Of a DNA stretch of 64,000 nt, positions 1 through 7,747 are shown piece after piece. A model generated the notes under the pieces. It had not been told where the DNA came from. It did no database searches and was given only the letters and a program-made list of their open reading frames with translations. Positions within the stretch are counted from its first letter, which is position 1, and each line of letters begins with the position of its first letter. Made by a program: the position numbers and the translations under genes. The stretch is from UBA7803 sp036381275 (lineage in GTDB: Bacteria; Pseudomonadota; Gammaproteobacteria; Pseudomonadales; Azotimanducaceae): assembly GCA_036381275.1 (NCBI GenBank), contig DASVDC010000082.1:1-64000 (forward strand), written 5' to 3'.

Positions 1-64
1 CTACGCGCTTCCTCCAGGTTGGCCTCGCGGCGTCCCCCTTGCGTTTCACTACGGTTGTCGTCAC
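1..64 (-). CDS. Possible N-terminal fragment of an unknown gene running off the left edge
   Basis: A GTG at 62-64 opens a frame that stays open to base 1 (21 codons, rich in Lys/Arg, beginning MTTTVVKRKGD). A strong AGGAGG lies 11 nt upstream of the GTG. Part of that Shine-Dalgarno sequence falls inside a 7-bp stem (72-78 pairing with 85-91, 6-nt loop). Too little is visible to name a family, and the frame may be chance in this high-GC sequence. Confidence 0.22.
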   Translation of the reverse strand, partial: MTTTVVKRKGDAARPTWRKRV

Positions 65-116
65 TCAGTCGGCTACCTCCTCTCAGGTAGCTAGCTCTGG
101 CCCATGCCGGGCACAC

Positions 117-182
117 TGGGAGCGGCCTCCGGCCGCGAATCGGGTCTCTCCGATCGTTCGCGGCCGGAGGCCGCTCCCACAG
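117..182. repeat. REP-like palindrome, copy 1
   Basis: Inverted arms TGGGAGCGGCCTCCGGCCGC and its complement ending in CCGCTCCCACAG flank a short variable centre. It is the first of nine loci of the main family in this window and lies 6 nt beyond the stop codon of the glycosylase gene on the minus strand. Its transcript would fold into a long GC hairpin that could protect or terminate the 3' end. Confidence 0.85.
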
Positions 183-188
183 TTGGGG

Positions 189-1073
189 TTATTCCAGGTC
201 TTCCAGCCGCTTCGGCCAGTTGTCCTTCAAGAGCCGGGACAGCGAGCGGTCCGCGAGGAGCCGGCCGCCGGTCTGGCAGCGCGCGCAGTAGTTGGCCTCG
301 TTCTCGGCGTACTGGATGCGCTGCACCGGTGCGCCGCAGACCGGGCACGGTTGTCGGTAGCGGCCGTGCACGGCCATTTCGGGATGGAACGCGGTGACCT
401 TGGAAGGAAACCGTTCGCCCGCCTTCTCGCGCAGGCGAACGATCCATTCCTCGAGCACTTCGACGCAGGCGCGGTGCAGCGCCGCCATCTCGTCGTCCGA
501 GAGTGCGTGCGCCGTCTTGAACGGCGACAACCTCGCCCGCGCGAGGATCTCGTCCGAGTACGCGTTGCCGATGCCGGCCAGCACGTGCTGGTCCGTGAGT
601 GCCCGCTTCAGCGTATGCCGGGTCTGCCGCAGCCGCTCCGCGAACGCGGCGAAGTCGCTGCCGAGCACTTCCAGCCCGCCCGGATCCAGCGCGGCGAGCG
701 CATCGCGCCCGTGCACGATGCGCAGCGAGGCGCGTTTCTTCTTGCTCGCCTCGGTGAACAGCAGCGTGCCGGACGGAAAATCGAACGCGGCGAGCACGTT
801 GCGCTGCGCCGCCTTCGCGCCGGGCTCGCGCCACTGCAGACGGCCCGCGATCATCAGGTGGATCACGAGGTAGTATTCGCCGTCGAGCGCGATCACGAGC
901 TGCTTCGCGAGTCGCCGCACCTCGACCACGGTGCGGCCGACCACCTCGTCGACGCCCGGGTTAACGGAGCGCAGCACGAACGGACTCGTCAGCCGGATCG
1001 CCTGGAGCGGCTGGCCGACGATGCGCCGTTCGAGGTGCTCGAGGTAGACCGTCAGGTCGGGCAGCTCAGGCAC
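189..1073 (-). CDS. Fpg/Nei family DNA glycosylase
   Basis: A base-excision-repair glycosylase/AP lyase of the formamidopyrimidine/endonuclease VIII family. The protein starts MPELPDL, giving the invariant Pro2 (Schiff-base nucleophile) and Glu3 of the family. It ends with a zinc finger, CPVC at about residues 243-246 and CARC at 263-266. A helix-two-turn-helix region precedes the finger. Unlike classical MutM, which stops shortly after the last zinc ligands, this 294-aa protein has a tail of about 28 residues beyond the finger, so I do not assign MutM or Nei. The start overlaps the end of the MATE gene by 8 nt on the same strand, which suggests co-transcription. A REP follows the stop codon. 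Confidence 0.9.
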   Translation of the reverse strand: MPELPDLTVYLEHLERRIVGQPLQAIRLTSPFVLRSVNPGVDEVVGRTVVEVRRLAKQLVIALDGEYYLVIHLMIAGRLQWREPGAKAAQRNVLAAFDFPSGTLLFTEASKKKRASLRIVHGRDALAALDPGGLEVLGSDFAAFAERLRQTRHTLKRALTDQHVLAGIGNAYSDEILARARLSPFKTAHALSDDEMAALHRACVEVLEEWIVRLREKAGERFPSKVTAFHPEMAVHGRYRQPCPVCGAPVQRIQYAENEANYCARCQTGGRLLADRSLSRLLKDNWPKRLEDLE

Positions 1074-2451
1074 GACGGATGCCCAGGTCCTCGGTTCGGA
1101 CGACGGTGCGCCAGCGCCCGCTCCGGAAGCGCCAGATCAGCAGGCTACCCTTGAGCACGTAGTCGCCGATCAGCGCCGCGTAGACCCAGACCACCGGCAT
1201 CTTCAGGAACGTGGCCAGTGCCGCCAGCCCGCAGCGCATGCCGATCAGACCGAGCGACGTCGCCACCAGCGGAAAGCGCGTATCGCCGGCGCCGCGCAGC
1301 GCGCCGCCGATCGCGAACTCGACGGCGAGCAGCGGCATCATCGAGCCGAGCACGTAGACGAACTGTACGGTGTACTCGACCGTGAGCGGCTCGTCGCCGA
1401 TGAAGAACACCGCGAGCTCGTTCGCGAACGCAACGACCACCGCGCCGAGCCCGCCCATCGTGAGCATCGCGAGGTTCATCGACCGCCAGCCGCTGCGGCT
1501 CGCGGCCGCGTGATCCCCGGCGCCGAGGTGCTGACCGACGAGCGTCGAGCCGGCAATGGAGAAACCGAAGCCGACGGTCATGCACACCTGCAGCACGTTC
1601 ACGCCGATCGTGTAGGCCGCGAAGGCCTCGGTGCCGTAGAAGTTGCCGATCAGCATCAGGAACGCGAAGAAGCCCACCTGGAACACGCCCTGTTCCACCG
1701 CGGCGGGGTAACCGATGTCGAGAAGCTGCTTCAGTCGCGCCCGCCGCCACCAGCCGCCGGAGACGTGCTTGACCCGGAACTTGTTGCGCATCCACAGCAC
1801 GAGCAGCACCAGCGCGCCGATCGTGAACGACACGCCGAGCGCGATCGCGGCGCCGGCTACGCCGAGGCGCGGCGCGCCCCAGTTGCCGAGCACCAGCGCA
1901 TACAGGAGCGGCAGGTTCAGCAGGTTCACGGCGCCGCCGATCCAGAGCGGCGACCAGGCATCCCCGGACGCACGCAGCGCCGCGCTCAGAATGAAGTTCA
2001 CCGCGAACGCCAGGTTGAACACGCACAGCCAGCGGATGTTGAGGGCCGCCAGATCCAGCGTCACCGGATCGAGGCCGAACACGCCGGCGACCTGCTTCGC
2101 GAACAGCAGACCGAGCGCCGACACGGTGAGCGCGAACGTTCCGGCCAGCACGAGCGACGCCATCGTGACGCGGCTCGCCTCCTTGTAGTCGCGCGCGCCC
2201 CATGCGCGGGCGACCAGCGCGGTGGTGCCGACGCTGACCGCCATCAGGATGGCCTGCATCGCGAAGAACACCCGCTGCCCGGCGCCGACGGCGGCCAGCG
2301 CGCCGGCCCCGAGCTCGCCGACGAACTTGGTCTGCACCATCGCGACGATCGTGTACAGCAGGTTCCCGAGGATGGACGGGAGCGCGAGTTGCCAGATGCC
2401 GGGACGCCGCTCCTCTTCGGGCCTGAGCTCGACTTCCTCTACCGCTGCCAC
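1066..2451 (-). CDS. MATE family multidrug/toxin efflux transporter
   Basis: A 461-aa polytopic inner-membrane protein with about 12 hydrophobic segments in two repeated halves, the normal size and shape of MATE (NorM/DinF-like) cation-coupled exporters. Motifs typical of the family include the first helix region LPSILGNLLYTIVAMVQTKFVG and the second-half GxLRGxGDTR-type loop (ALRGAGDTRFP). The assigned start is GTG (2449-2451). The substrate cannot be read from sequence. It overlaps the downstream glycosylase gene by 8 nt and diverges from the crotonase gene across a 76-bp gap that must hold both promoters. Confidence 0.88.
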   Translation of the reverse strand: MAAVEEVELRPEEERRPGIWQLALPSILGNLLYTIVAMVQTKFVGELGAGALAAVGAGQRVFFAMQAILMAVSVGTTALVARAWGARDYKEASRVTMASLVLAGTFALTVSALGLLFAKQVAGVFGLDPVTLDLAALNIRWLCVFNLAFAVNFILSAALRASGDAWSPLWIGGAVNLLNLPLLYALVLGNWGAPRLGVAGAAIALGVSFTIGALVLLVLWMRNKFRVKHVSGGWWRRARLKQLLDIGYPAAVEQGVFQVGFFAFLMLIGNFYGTEAFAAYTIGVNVLQVCMTVGFGFSIAGSTLVGQHLGAGDHAAASRSGWRSMNLAMLTMGGLGAVVVAFANELAVFFIGDEPLTVEYTVQFVYVLGSMMPLLAVEFAIGGALRGAGDTRFPLVATSLGLIGMRCGLAALATFLKMPVVWVYAALIGDYVLKGSLLIWRFRSGRWRTVVRTEDLGIRRA

Positions 2452-2527
2452 TGTCGTGCGTTACCTCGAGCTGACTGCTACCATCCCCGGTCCGATTCTT
2501 CCCGGCGGGGCGTATCCAAGGAAGCCA

Positions 2528-3328
2528 ATGACCAACTACACCGACATCGCCGTCTCCCGCGACGGTCATGTGATGACCGTCGAGATTCAGCGGCCACCCA
2601 ACAACTTCTTCGATTTCTCGCTGATCGGTCAGATTGCCGACGCGTTCAAGGAAGCTGACGACGACCCCGAGTGCCGGGCGGTCGTGCTGGCGGCCAAAGG
2701 GAAGCATTTCTGTGCCGGAGCGAACTTCGGCAGCGGCAAGGACGATGATTCCGGCAGCCGCGATTTTAGCGAGGAAGGCTTCCGGAACACCACGGGGAAA
2801 CTGTATCGGGAAGCGGTGCGGCTGTTCGGCAACACCAAGCCGGTGGTCGGCGCGATCCACGGCGCGGCGATCGGGGGCGGACTCGGGCTCGCGCTGGTCC
2901 CCGACTTCCGCGTCGCCTGCCCGGAGGCGCGCTTCGCGGCGAACTTCGTCAAGCTCGGCATCCACCAGGGCTTCGGCCTGTCCGTGACGCTGCCGCGCCT
3001 CGTCGGCCAGCAGGCGGCGAACCTGATGCTGCTGACCGGCCGCCGGGTCGGCGGCGAAGAGGCGCTCGCGATGGGGCTGGTGGACGTGCTGACCGATCAG
3101 GACAAAGTGCGCGAGGAGGCGCTGCGCCTCGCCCACGAGATCGCCGAGAACGCGCCGCTCGCGGTGAAGTCGGTGCGCGCAACGCTGCGCGCCGGCCTCG
3201 CCGAGCAGGTACGCCAGGCCACCGAGCACGAGCTGGCGGAGCAGCAGTGGCTGCGCGCGACGGACGACGCCCAGGAAGGCATCCGGGCGGTGGCGGAGCG
3301 ACGGCCGGGCAACTTCAAGGCTCGCTGA
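2528..3328 (+). CDS. Crotonase-fold (enoyl-CoA hydratase/isomerase family) protein lacking both hydratase glutamates
   Basis: A 266-aa protein with the crotonase fold. The CoA/oxyanion-hole signature HFCAGANF and the second oxyanion loop AIHGAAIGGGLGLAL are present. The position of hydratase Glu144 (GGGxExA) is Gly here, and the Glu164 position is Phe within FAANFVKLG, so classical hydratase chemistry is unlikely. Other crotonases (isomerases, thioesterases, hydrolases, decarboxylases) use different residues. I chose the ATG at 2528 because the family N-terminus aligns from there; upstream codons in the same frame belong to the intergenic region and the MATE gene's antisense. It precedes an LLM oxidoreductase and an SDR on the same strand, which suggests a CoA-ester catabolic or modification pathway. 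Confidence 0.88.
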   Translation: MTNYTDIAVSRDGHVMTVEIQRPPNNFFDFSLIGQIADAFKEADDDPECRAVVLAAKGKHFCAGANFGSGKDDDSGSRDFSEEGFRNTTGKLYREAVRLFGNTKPVVGAIHGAAIGGGLGLALVPDFRVACPEARFAANFVKLGIHQGFGLSVTLPRLVGQQAANLMLLTGRRVGGEEALAMGLVDVLTDQDKVREEALRLAHEIAENAPLAVKSVRATLRAGLAEQVRQATEHELAEQQWLRATDDAQEGIRAVAERRPGNFKAR

Positions 3329-3343
3329 ACGAACAGAAGGGCT

Positions 3344-3440
3344 CTGTGGGAGCGGCCTCCGGCCGCGAATCCGGGACTCAGGTTCGCGGCCGGAGGCCGC
3401 TCCCACAGGAAGGCCCCCCACAGCAAGGGCCGCTCCCACA
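3344..3440. repeat. REP-like palindrome, copy 2, plus an extra half copy
   Basis: A full inverted repeat (3344-3408, CTGTGGGAGC...GCTCCCACAG) begins 15 nt after the crotonase stop codon. A separate right-arm fragment, GGCCGCTCCCACA, follows at about 3428-3440. The extra half copy shows that the element can recombine or amplify in pieces. It separates the crotonase gene from the LLM oxidoreductase gene. Confidence 0.85.
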
Positions 3441-3463
3441 TTCGGACTTCACGGAGGCAACCC

Positions 3464-4336
3464 ATGGACCTCGGCAAACTCGGCGTCTGGTACTTTCTCG
3501 ACGGTCAGCCCGCTCCGCAGGCGGCGGAAACCGCCAAGCGCATCGAACGGCTCGGCTACAGCGCGCTGTGGATCCCCGAGACAGTCGGCCGCAATCCGCT
3601 GGTGCACGCGGCGTGGCTGCTCGCGAACACCGAGAAGCTGATCGTCGCAACCGGTATCGCCAACATCTATCACCGCGAGCCGGGCGTGATGCTGGCCGGG
3701 CAGATGACGCTGGCCGAGCAATCGGGCGACCGGTTCCTGCTCGGGATGGGCGTCTCGCACAAGCCGCTGGTGGAAGGGGTGCGCGGGCTGAAGTACGGCC
3801 CGCCGGTCGCGACGATGCGAAAGTACCTCGAAGGGATGGACAACGCGCCCTACCAGGCGGCGCAGCCGCCGGCGAAACCGCCGCGGGTGATCGCGGCGCT
3901 CGGACCGAAGATGCTGGAGCTCGCGCGGGAGAAGTGCACCGGAGCGCATCCCTACTTCGTCTCGCCCGAGCACACCCGGATGGCGCGCGAGATCCTCGGC
4001 CCGGACAAGTGGCTGTGCGTCGAGCAGAAGGTGATCCTGGAGACGGATCCGAGGAAGGCCCGCGAGCTGGCCCGGCCGGTCGCACAGATCTACACCGGGC
4101 TGCCGAACTACCGCAACAACTGGCTGCGCATGGGGCTCACCGAAGCCGACTTCGAGAACGGCGGCTCCGACCGCTTCATCGATGCCACGTTCGCCTGGGG
4201 CAACGTCGAGAAGATCAAGGCGCGTATCCAGGAGCACTTCGACGCCGGCGCGAGCCACGTCTGCATCCAGCCGGTGAACCCGAACGGCCGGTTCGGCGAT
4301 CTGCATTGGGAGGTCCTGGAGGCACTCGAGCCATGA
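3464..4336 (+). CDS. LLM-class (luciferase-like) flavin/F420-dependent oxidoreductase
   Basis: A 290-aa TIM-barrel protein of the bacterial luciferase-like monooxygenase superfamily. The N-terminal strand LGVWYFLD, the segment YSALWIPET, and the barrel segments ATGIANIYHREP and FLLGMGVSH fit the subgroup usually annotated as F420-dependent LLM oxidoreductases. Whether the cofactor is F420 or FMN cannot be settled from sequence. The ATG at 3464 follows a GGAGGCAACCC ribosome-binding site. Its TGA overlaps the SDR start codon (ATGA), so the two are translationally coupled. Confidence 0.85.
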   Translation: MDLGKLGVWYFLDGQPAPQAAETAKRIERLGYSALWIPETVGRNPLVHAAWLLANTEKLIVATGIANIYHREPGVMLAGQMTLAEQSGDRFLLGMGVSHKPLVEGVRGLKYGPPVATMRKYLEGMDNAPYQAAQPPAKPPRVIAALGPKMLELAREKCTGAHPYFVSPEHTRMAREILGPDKWLCVEQKVILETDPRKARELARPVAQIYTGLPNYRNNWLRMGLTEADFENGGSDRFIDATFAWGNVEKIKARIQEHFDAGASHVCIQPVNPNGRFGDLHWEVLEALEP

Positions 4337-5013
4337 GCGGGCTCGACGCCAAGGTCGTCGTGATCACCGGCGCCGCCGGCGCGCTCGGCAGCGCCACGGC
4401 GGCCCATTTCGCCGCGCTTGGGGCGCGGCTCGCGCTGCTCGACGTCGTCGCGATCGACGGCCCGCACTTCAGCCGGGTCTGCGACCTGACCCGGCTCGAC
4501 GCCTGCCGCGAAGCCGCAGCGGCGATCGAGCGCGAGGTCGGGCCGATCGACGTGCTCGCCAACATCGCCGGCGGCTTCACGATGGGCGACCCGGTGCACG
4601 AGGTCAGCGACGAGACCTGGGATTTCCTGATGAACCTGAACGCCCGCACCGTGCTGAACATGGTCCGGGCGGTGGTGCCGGCGATGGTCGAGCGCGGCCG
4701 CGGCAAGGTCGTCAACATCGGCGCCGGCGCCGGCCAGCACGGCGTCGCGCTGCTCGGCGCCTACAGCGCGTCGAAGAGCGTGGTGATCCGGCTGACCGAG
4801 TCGATGGCGGGCGAGCTGAAGGAGAAGGGGATCAACGTCAACTGCATCCTGCCGAGCGTGATCGACACGCCGGCGAACCGCAAGGCGATGCCGGACGCGG
4901 ACTTCAGCCGCTGGGTGCGCCCCGAGGCGCTGGCGAAGGTGATCGCGTTTCTCTGCTCCGAGGCGGCCGGCCCGATCCATGGGGCGGCGCTGCCGGTGAG
5001 CGGATTGAGCTGA
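4333..5013 (+). CDS. SDR family NAD(P)-dependent oxidoreductase
   Basis: A short-chain dehydrogenase/reductase of 226 aa. It has the Rossmann motif TGAAGALG near residue 13, the NIAGG structural motif, and the catalytic YSASK dyad. The catalytic Ser position lies in NIGAGAGQHG and appears to be Gly/Ala rather than Ser. The C-terminal stretch is GPIHGAALPVSG, typical of 3-ketoacyl reductase-like SDRs. The start overlaps the LLM gene stop by 4 nt. Convergence with the next minus-strand gene leaves only 15 bp, which contain the perfect palindrome GCGGCGGCCGCCGC (5015-5028). Confidence 0.88.
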   Translation: MSGLDAKVVVITGAAGALGSATAAHFAALGARLALLDVVAIDGPHFSRVCDLTRLDACREAAAAIEREVGPIDVLANIAGGFTMGDPVHEVSDETWDFLMNLNARTVLNMVRAVVPAMVERGRGKVVNIGAGAGQHGVALLGAYSASKSVVIRLTESMAGELKEKGINVNCILPSVIDTPANRKAMPDADFSRWVRPEALAKVIAFLCSEAAGPIHGAALPVSGLS

Positions 5014-5028
5014 GGCGGCGGCCGCCGC

Positions 5029-6882
5029 TCAGAGCCGGTAGTCGTCCTCGTCGAAGTGCTCGAGGATCTCGAACATCGCCATCAGCCCGTGCTGGACGTT
5101 GTCACACCGGATCTCGTTGTCGTAGACGGTCGTGCGCATCGCGCCGGCGACCCATGAGCGGCGGCCGATGTAGTACATGTCGATCTCGTCGACGAACTGA
5201 AGCTGCATCAGGCTGCGCAGGCCGCCGATGATCGCCTTGCGATAGCGCTCCGCACGTCGCCGTTCGCCGAGATCCTTCGCGAGCCGGAACGCCTCGATGT
5301 ACCCCTCCAGATAGACGCCGGTCGACGACGCATGGGGCGGGCCGAAGCGACGGCGCTTCGGGTCGTGGAAGCGCCCCAGGAAATCCGGATACGCCGGCGT
5401 CCACTCCTGCATCGACAGCAGCCAGTCGCTCATTTCGAACACGAACGACGCGAGCTCGGGGTCCCGGGTTTCCCGCCAGAGCTTCGTGTACGCGCGGACG
5501 TGCCACGGCACGAATGCGGGATTCCGGTTCGCGGGCCGCAGGTGCCAGCTCCGGTAGTAGCGAAAGCTGGTCATGATCCGCTCGAGGAGTCGCGGGTCCG
5601 GTTCCCGCTGGTACCGGTCGACCAGCATCAGGAGCGCCTCGCCCGGATAGAAGTTCGGCTGCTCGCGTGTGCCGGGCGGCTTTCTGTAGAAGGTGTCGAA
5701 GCGGCCGCTCTCGTGCCAGAGCGCTTCCACCGTACGGTTCAGCGCGAGGTATTGAGGCCGCCATCGCTCGGCGTCCCGATGCTCGGCCAGCACCAGGGCC
5801 GCCAGCGCAACCGCTCCCAGCTTGATCTTGCCCTCGTAGTCGATCAGGCCGAGCGCGCCTCCGGGCTCGGCCTCCTCGCGGTAGAACGTCGCGAGGTTGT
5901 ATTCGATGTTCCGGGTCGCGCGTGCCCAATCTTCGGGGTCGCCCGACCTGGCCGCTGCCTTGACCAGCGCGTGGCTCGCCATCCACTGCCGGATCGTGTT
6001 GTTCGATTCCGATTCCATCCCGGACGCGGGCCACAGCTTGTAGGGGAACCGGCCGTCGGGCTGAACCGAGCGGGCCATCCACGCCGCCGCCCGATCGGCC
6101 ATCCGACGGGTCGACTCCGCGGTCACGGCATCGAGCGGGACGAGAATGTTGCCGCGGTGCATCTCAACGGCGCGCGTACCGCTCGCACCGTCCGGCAGCT
6201 CGATCAGGTACTGCGGCCCGTCGAGGCCGTAGTACTCGCCGCCGGCTTCGAAGTCGGTCTGCGTCAGGCCGAGCTCGCCGAACGCGATGTCCATCTGCCG
6301 CCGGACCGAACGATTCGCCGCGAGCAGGTACGTCGGCGAGTAGATGCGCAGCCGATCGCCCCACTGCAACTCGAACCCGCGCACGCCGCGATGCGCCTCA
6401 TCGAACATCTCGGAACGATGGGCCCGGTTCACAGCATCCAGATGACGGCGCTCCGTGACGATGAAGGCTTCGATGGTGTCGCTGGCGCCGCCGCGGCCGT
6501 CACGCAGTGCGGCGACCGCGCGCTGCACGGCCTCGCGAACCGTGCCCGGGCCGACGTCCCAGACCTGGCCGAGGCGACGGCCGGCCGCGCGCCCGCCGAC
6601 GTAGACGCCGAGACTCCGAGCGCTCCAGAGGGACGAGCCGCCGTTCGGAAGCCCGTCGTCGCCGCGCCACGCGGCATCGAAGATCTGCTGGACGTCCGCG
6701 AGCGGCGGGCGCGGCAGCCGGGCGCTGGTGAGCGGCCTGCCGGCCAGACGGTGCTGCACGCCGAGCACCTTGAGCCCGGAATCGACGGGGCGCGTCGCGA
6801 GCCATACTCCGCCCACGGCGATGCCGAGCGTCAGAAACCCGGCGCCGATTCCGATCAGCCGTGCACGTCCGCCGCCAACCAT
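5029..6882 (-). CDS. Membrane-anchored alpha/alpha-toroid (six-hairpin glycosidase-like) protein of unknown function
   Basis: A 617-aa protein with one N-terminal membrane segment (about residues 8-29, LIGIGAGFLTLGIAVGGVWL) and no lipobox, so it is probably anchored with the bulk in the periplasm. Residues of about 30-240 form an unrecognised domain. From about 260 onward the sequence is rich in helical hairpins with repeated aromatic patterns (QWMASHALVKAA, YYRSWHLRP, YLEGYIEAFRLAKD), as in six-hairpin glycosidases and related toroids. No catalytic pair can be assigned. It stands alone, convergent with the SDR gene and divergent from the PEP-CTERM gene. A role in polysaccharide or envelope biology is only an inference from that neighbour. 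Confidence 0.7.
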   Translation of the reverse strand: MVGGGRARLIGIGAGFLTLGIAVGGVWLATRPVDSGLKVLGVQHRLAGRPLTSARLPRPPLADVQQIFDAAWRGDDGLPNGGSSLWSARSLGVYVGGRAAGRRLGQVWDVGPGTVREAVQRAVAALRDGRGGASDTIEAFIVTERRHLDAVNRAHRSEMFDEAHRGVRGFELQWGDRLRIYSPTYLLAANRSVRRQMDIAFGELGLTQTDFEAGGEYYGLDGPQYLIELPDGASGTRAVEMHRGNILVPLDAVTAESTRRMADRAAAWMARSVQPDGRFPYKLWPASGMESESNNTIRQWMASHALVKAAARSGDPEDWARATRNIEYNLATFYREEAEPGGALGLIDYEGKIKLGAVALAALVLAEHRDAERWRPQYLALNRTVEALWHESGRFDTFYRKPPGTREQPNFYPGEALLMLVDRYQREPDPRLLERIMTSFRYYRSWHLRPANRNPAFVPWHVRAYTKLWRETRDPELASFVFEMSDWLLSMQEWTPAYPDFLGRFHDPKRRRFGPPHASSTGVYLEGYIEAFRLAKDLGERRRAERYRKAIIGGLRSLMQLQFVDEIDMYYIGRRSWVAGAMRTTVYDNEIRCDNVQHGLMAMFEILEHFDEDDYRL

Positions 6883-6951
6883 CGGCCGAGCTTAAACCAC
6901 GATTCGAATGCGCACGCTGTCCGGTGTGGTTGAGCGTTTTCCGACTCGCGA

Positions 6952-7011
6952 GTCAGGATTCCTTACACGTTCGGCAGGCGACGACCCGAAAGGTGTCGGA
7001 TTCCCTTACAC
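6952..7011 (+). promoter_or_regulatory. Twin upstream sites, candidate enhancer-binding-protein sites
   Basis: Two nearly identical direct repeats, GTCAGGATTCCTTACAC (6952-6968) and GTCGGATTCCCTTACAC (about 6995-7011), lie about 42 bp apart, four helical turns. The first contains the palindrome AGGATTCCT. They sit roughly 65-120 bp upstream of the candidate sigma-54 promoter, the usual distance for an activator such as PrsR. A perfect 12-bp palindrome GACTCGCGAGTC (6943-6954) abuts the first copy. Confidence 0.5.
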
Positions 7012-7072
7012 ACTCACACCGGAGCACCGTGGGACCCCCTAAGAACAACCCATATTTTCAGACACTTACGTT

Positions 7073-7089
7073 CGGGCACGGAAGGTGCT
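7073..7089 (+). promoter_or_regulatory. Candidate sigma-54 (-24/-12) promoter
   Basis: The sequence CGGGCACGGAAGGTGCT aligns with the consensus YTGGCACGrNNNTTGCW, with mismatches only at the two T positions. The -24 GG and -12 GC doublets and their spacing are kept. Transcription would begin about 25 nt before the PEP-CTERM start codon at 7124. RpoN-dependent promoters under the PrsK/PrsR system are known for PEP-CTERM genes in exosortase-bearing bacteria. Confidence 0.55.
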
Positions 7090-7123
7090 ATCGCATCGCT
7101 ACCAACTTGGGAGTTCCATTGCG

Positions 7124-7669
7124 ATGAAGCTTCTGAAGACGTCCGCCGTAGGGCTTCTCCTCACGCTGGCGAGTTCCGCCAACGCGGTTCTGATGCTGAC
7201 GGCGGAAGATGCAAACTGGACGTACAACAAGTTTCCTCCGAACAACATAACGGCAGCCGAGTTGCTGACGCTCACCGGCATCACGGTGACGGAAGAGCTG
7301 TTCAAGGTGGACAGTGGCGGGGAAGAAGGGTCTCTCGCAGGCAGCTACAGCGGCTCCTTCACCGGCAGCACGGTCAACATCAACTATACCGGAGGCACGG
7401 CAGCTTCCTGTCCGGAATGCCTCCTCGCCATCAAGGACGGCAACAACGACCCGACCTTCTATGTCTACAATCTGGCGTCCTGGGACGGGATGGAAGCCAT
7501 ATCCATAACCGGCCTCTGGCCCGGACCGGGGGACGTGTCCAACTTCGTGGTGTGGGGAGGTCCCGGCGACGAAACCCCGGTGCCGGAACCCGGATCACTC
7601 GCGCTGATCGGGGCCGGTCTGGTCGGTCTCGGCTTGCTTCGGCAGCAACGACGCAGACGGCCGATGTAG
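7124..7669 (+). CDS. PEP-CTERM sorting-domain secreted protein
   Basis: A 181-aa exported protein. Residues 1-22 form a signal peptide (MKLLKTSAVGLLLTLASSANA). The mature part is acidic, glycine/serine/threonine-rich and low in charge, with several cysteines. The last 30 residues give the canonical sorting signal: the motif VPEPGS, a hydrophobic helix (LALIGAGLVGLGLL) and a basic tail (RQQRRRRPM). Exosortase would cut at the PEP motif and deliver the protein to the surface or the exopolysaccharide matrix. No exosortase gene is in this window. The ATG at 7124 is preceded by TTGGGAG about 10 nt upstream. Base composition is clearly lower in GC than its neighbours. Candidate sigma-54 elements lie upstream. 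Confidence 0.88.
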   Translation: MKLLKTSAVGLLLTLASSANAVLMLTAEDANWTYNKFPPNNITAAELLTLTGITVTEELFKVDSGGEEGSLAGSYSGSFTGSTVNINYTGGTAASCPECLLAIKDGNNDPTFYVYNLASWDGMEAISITGLWPGPGDVSNFVVWGGPGDETPVPEPGSLALIGAGLVGLGLLRQQRRRRPM

Positions 7670-7697
7670 CAGACGGTTCCCGGACGAGACTCGGATT

Positions 7698-7721
7698 CGC
7701 GGTCCGCGCAAGCGGGCCGCG
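7698..7721. terminator. Hairpin between convergent genes, probable bidirectional terminator
   Basis: A 10-bp stem (CGCGGTCCGC pairing with GCGGGCCGCG, one G-U) closes a GCAA tetraloop, then GTCGTTTC follows on the plus side. It lies between the PEP-CTERM stop (7669) and the nitronate monooxygenase stop (7748, minus strand). The T tract is weak, so termination efficiency is uncertain. Confidence 0.55.
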
Positions 7722-7747
7722 GTCGTTTCGGCAAGGACGCTAGCGCT

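Noticed and set aside
1145..3439. A 764-codon minus-strand frame across the MATE and crotonase genes
   Set aside because: Antisense or shifted frame of genes with clear homology; no motif in its translation.
5015..5028. Perfect palindrome GCGGCGGCCGCCGC as terminator
   Set aside because: With a usable loop the stem is only about 5 bp and no T tract follows, so I mention it only in the gene context.
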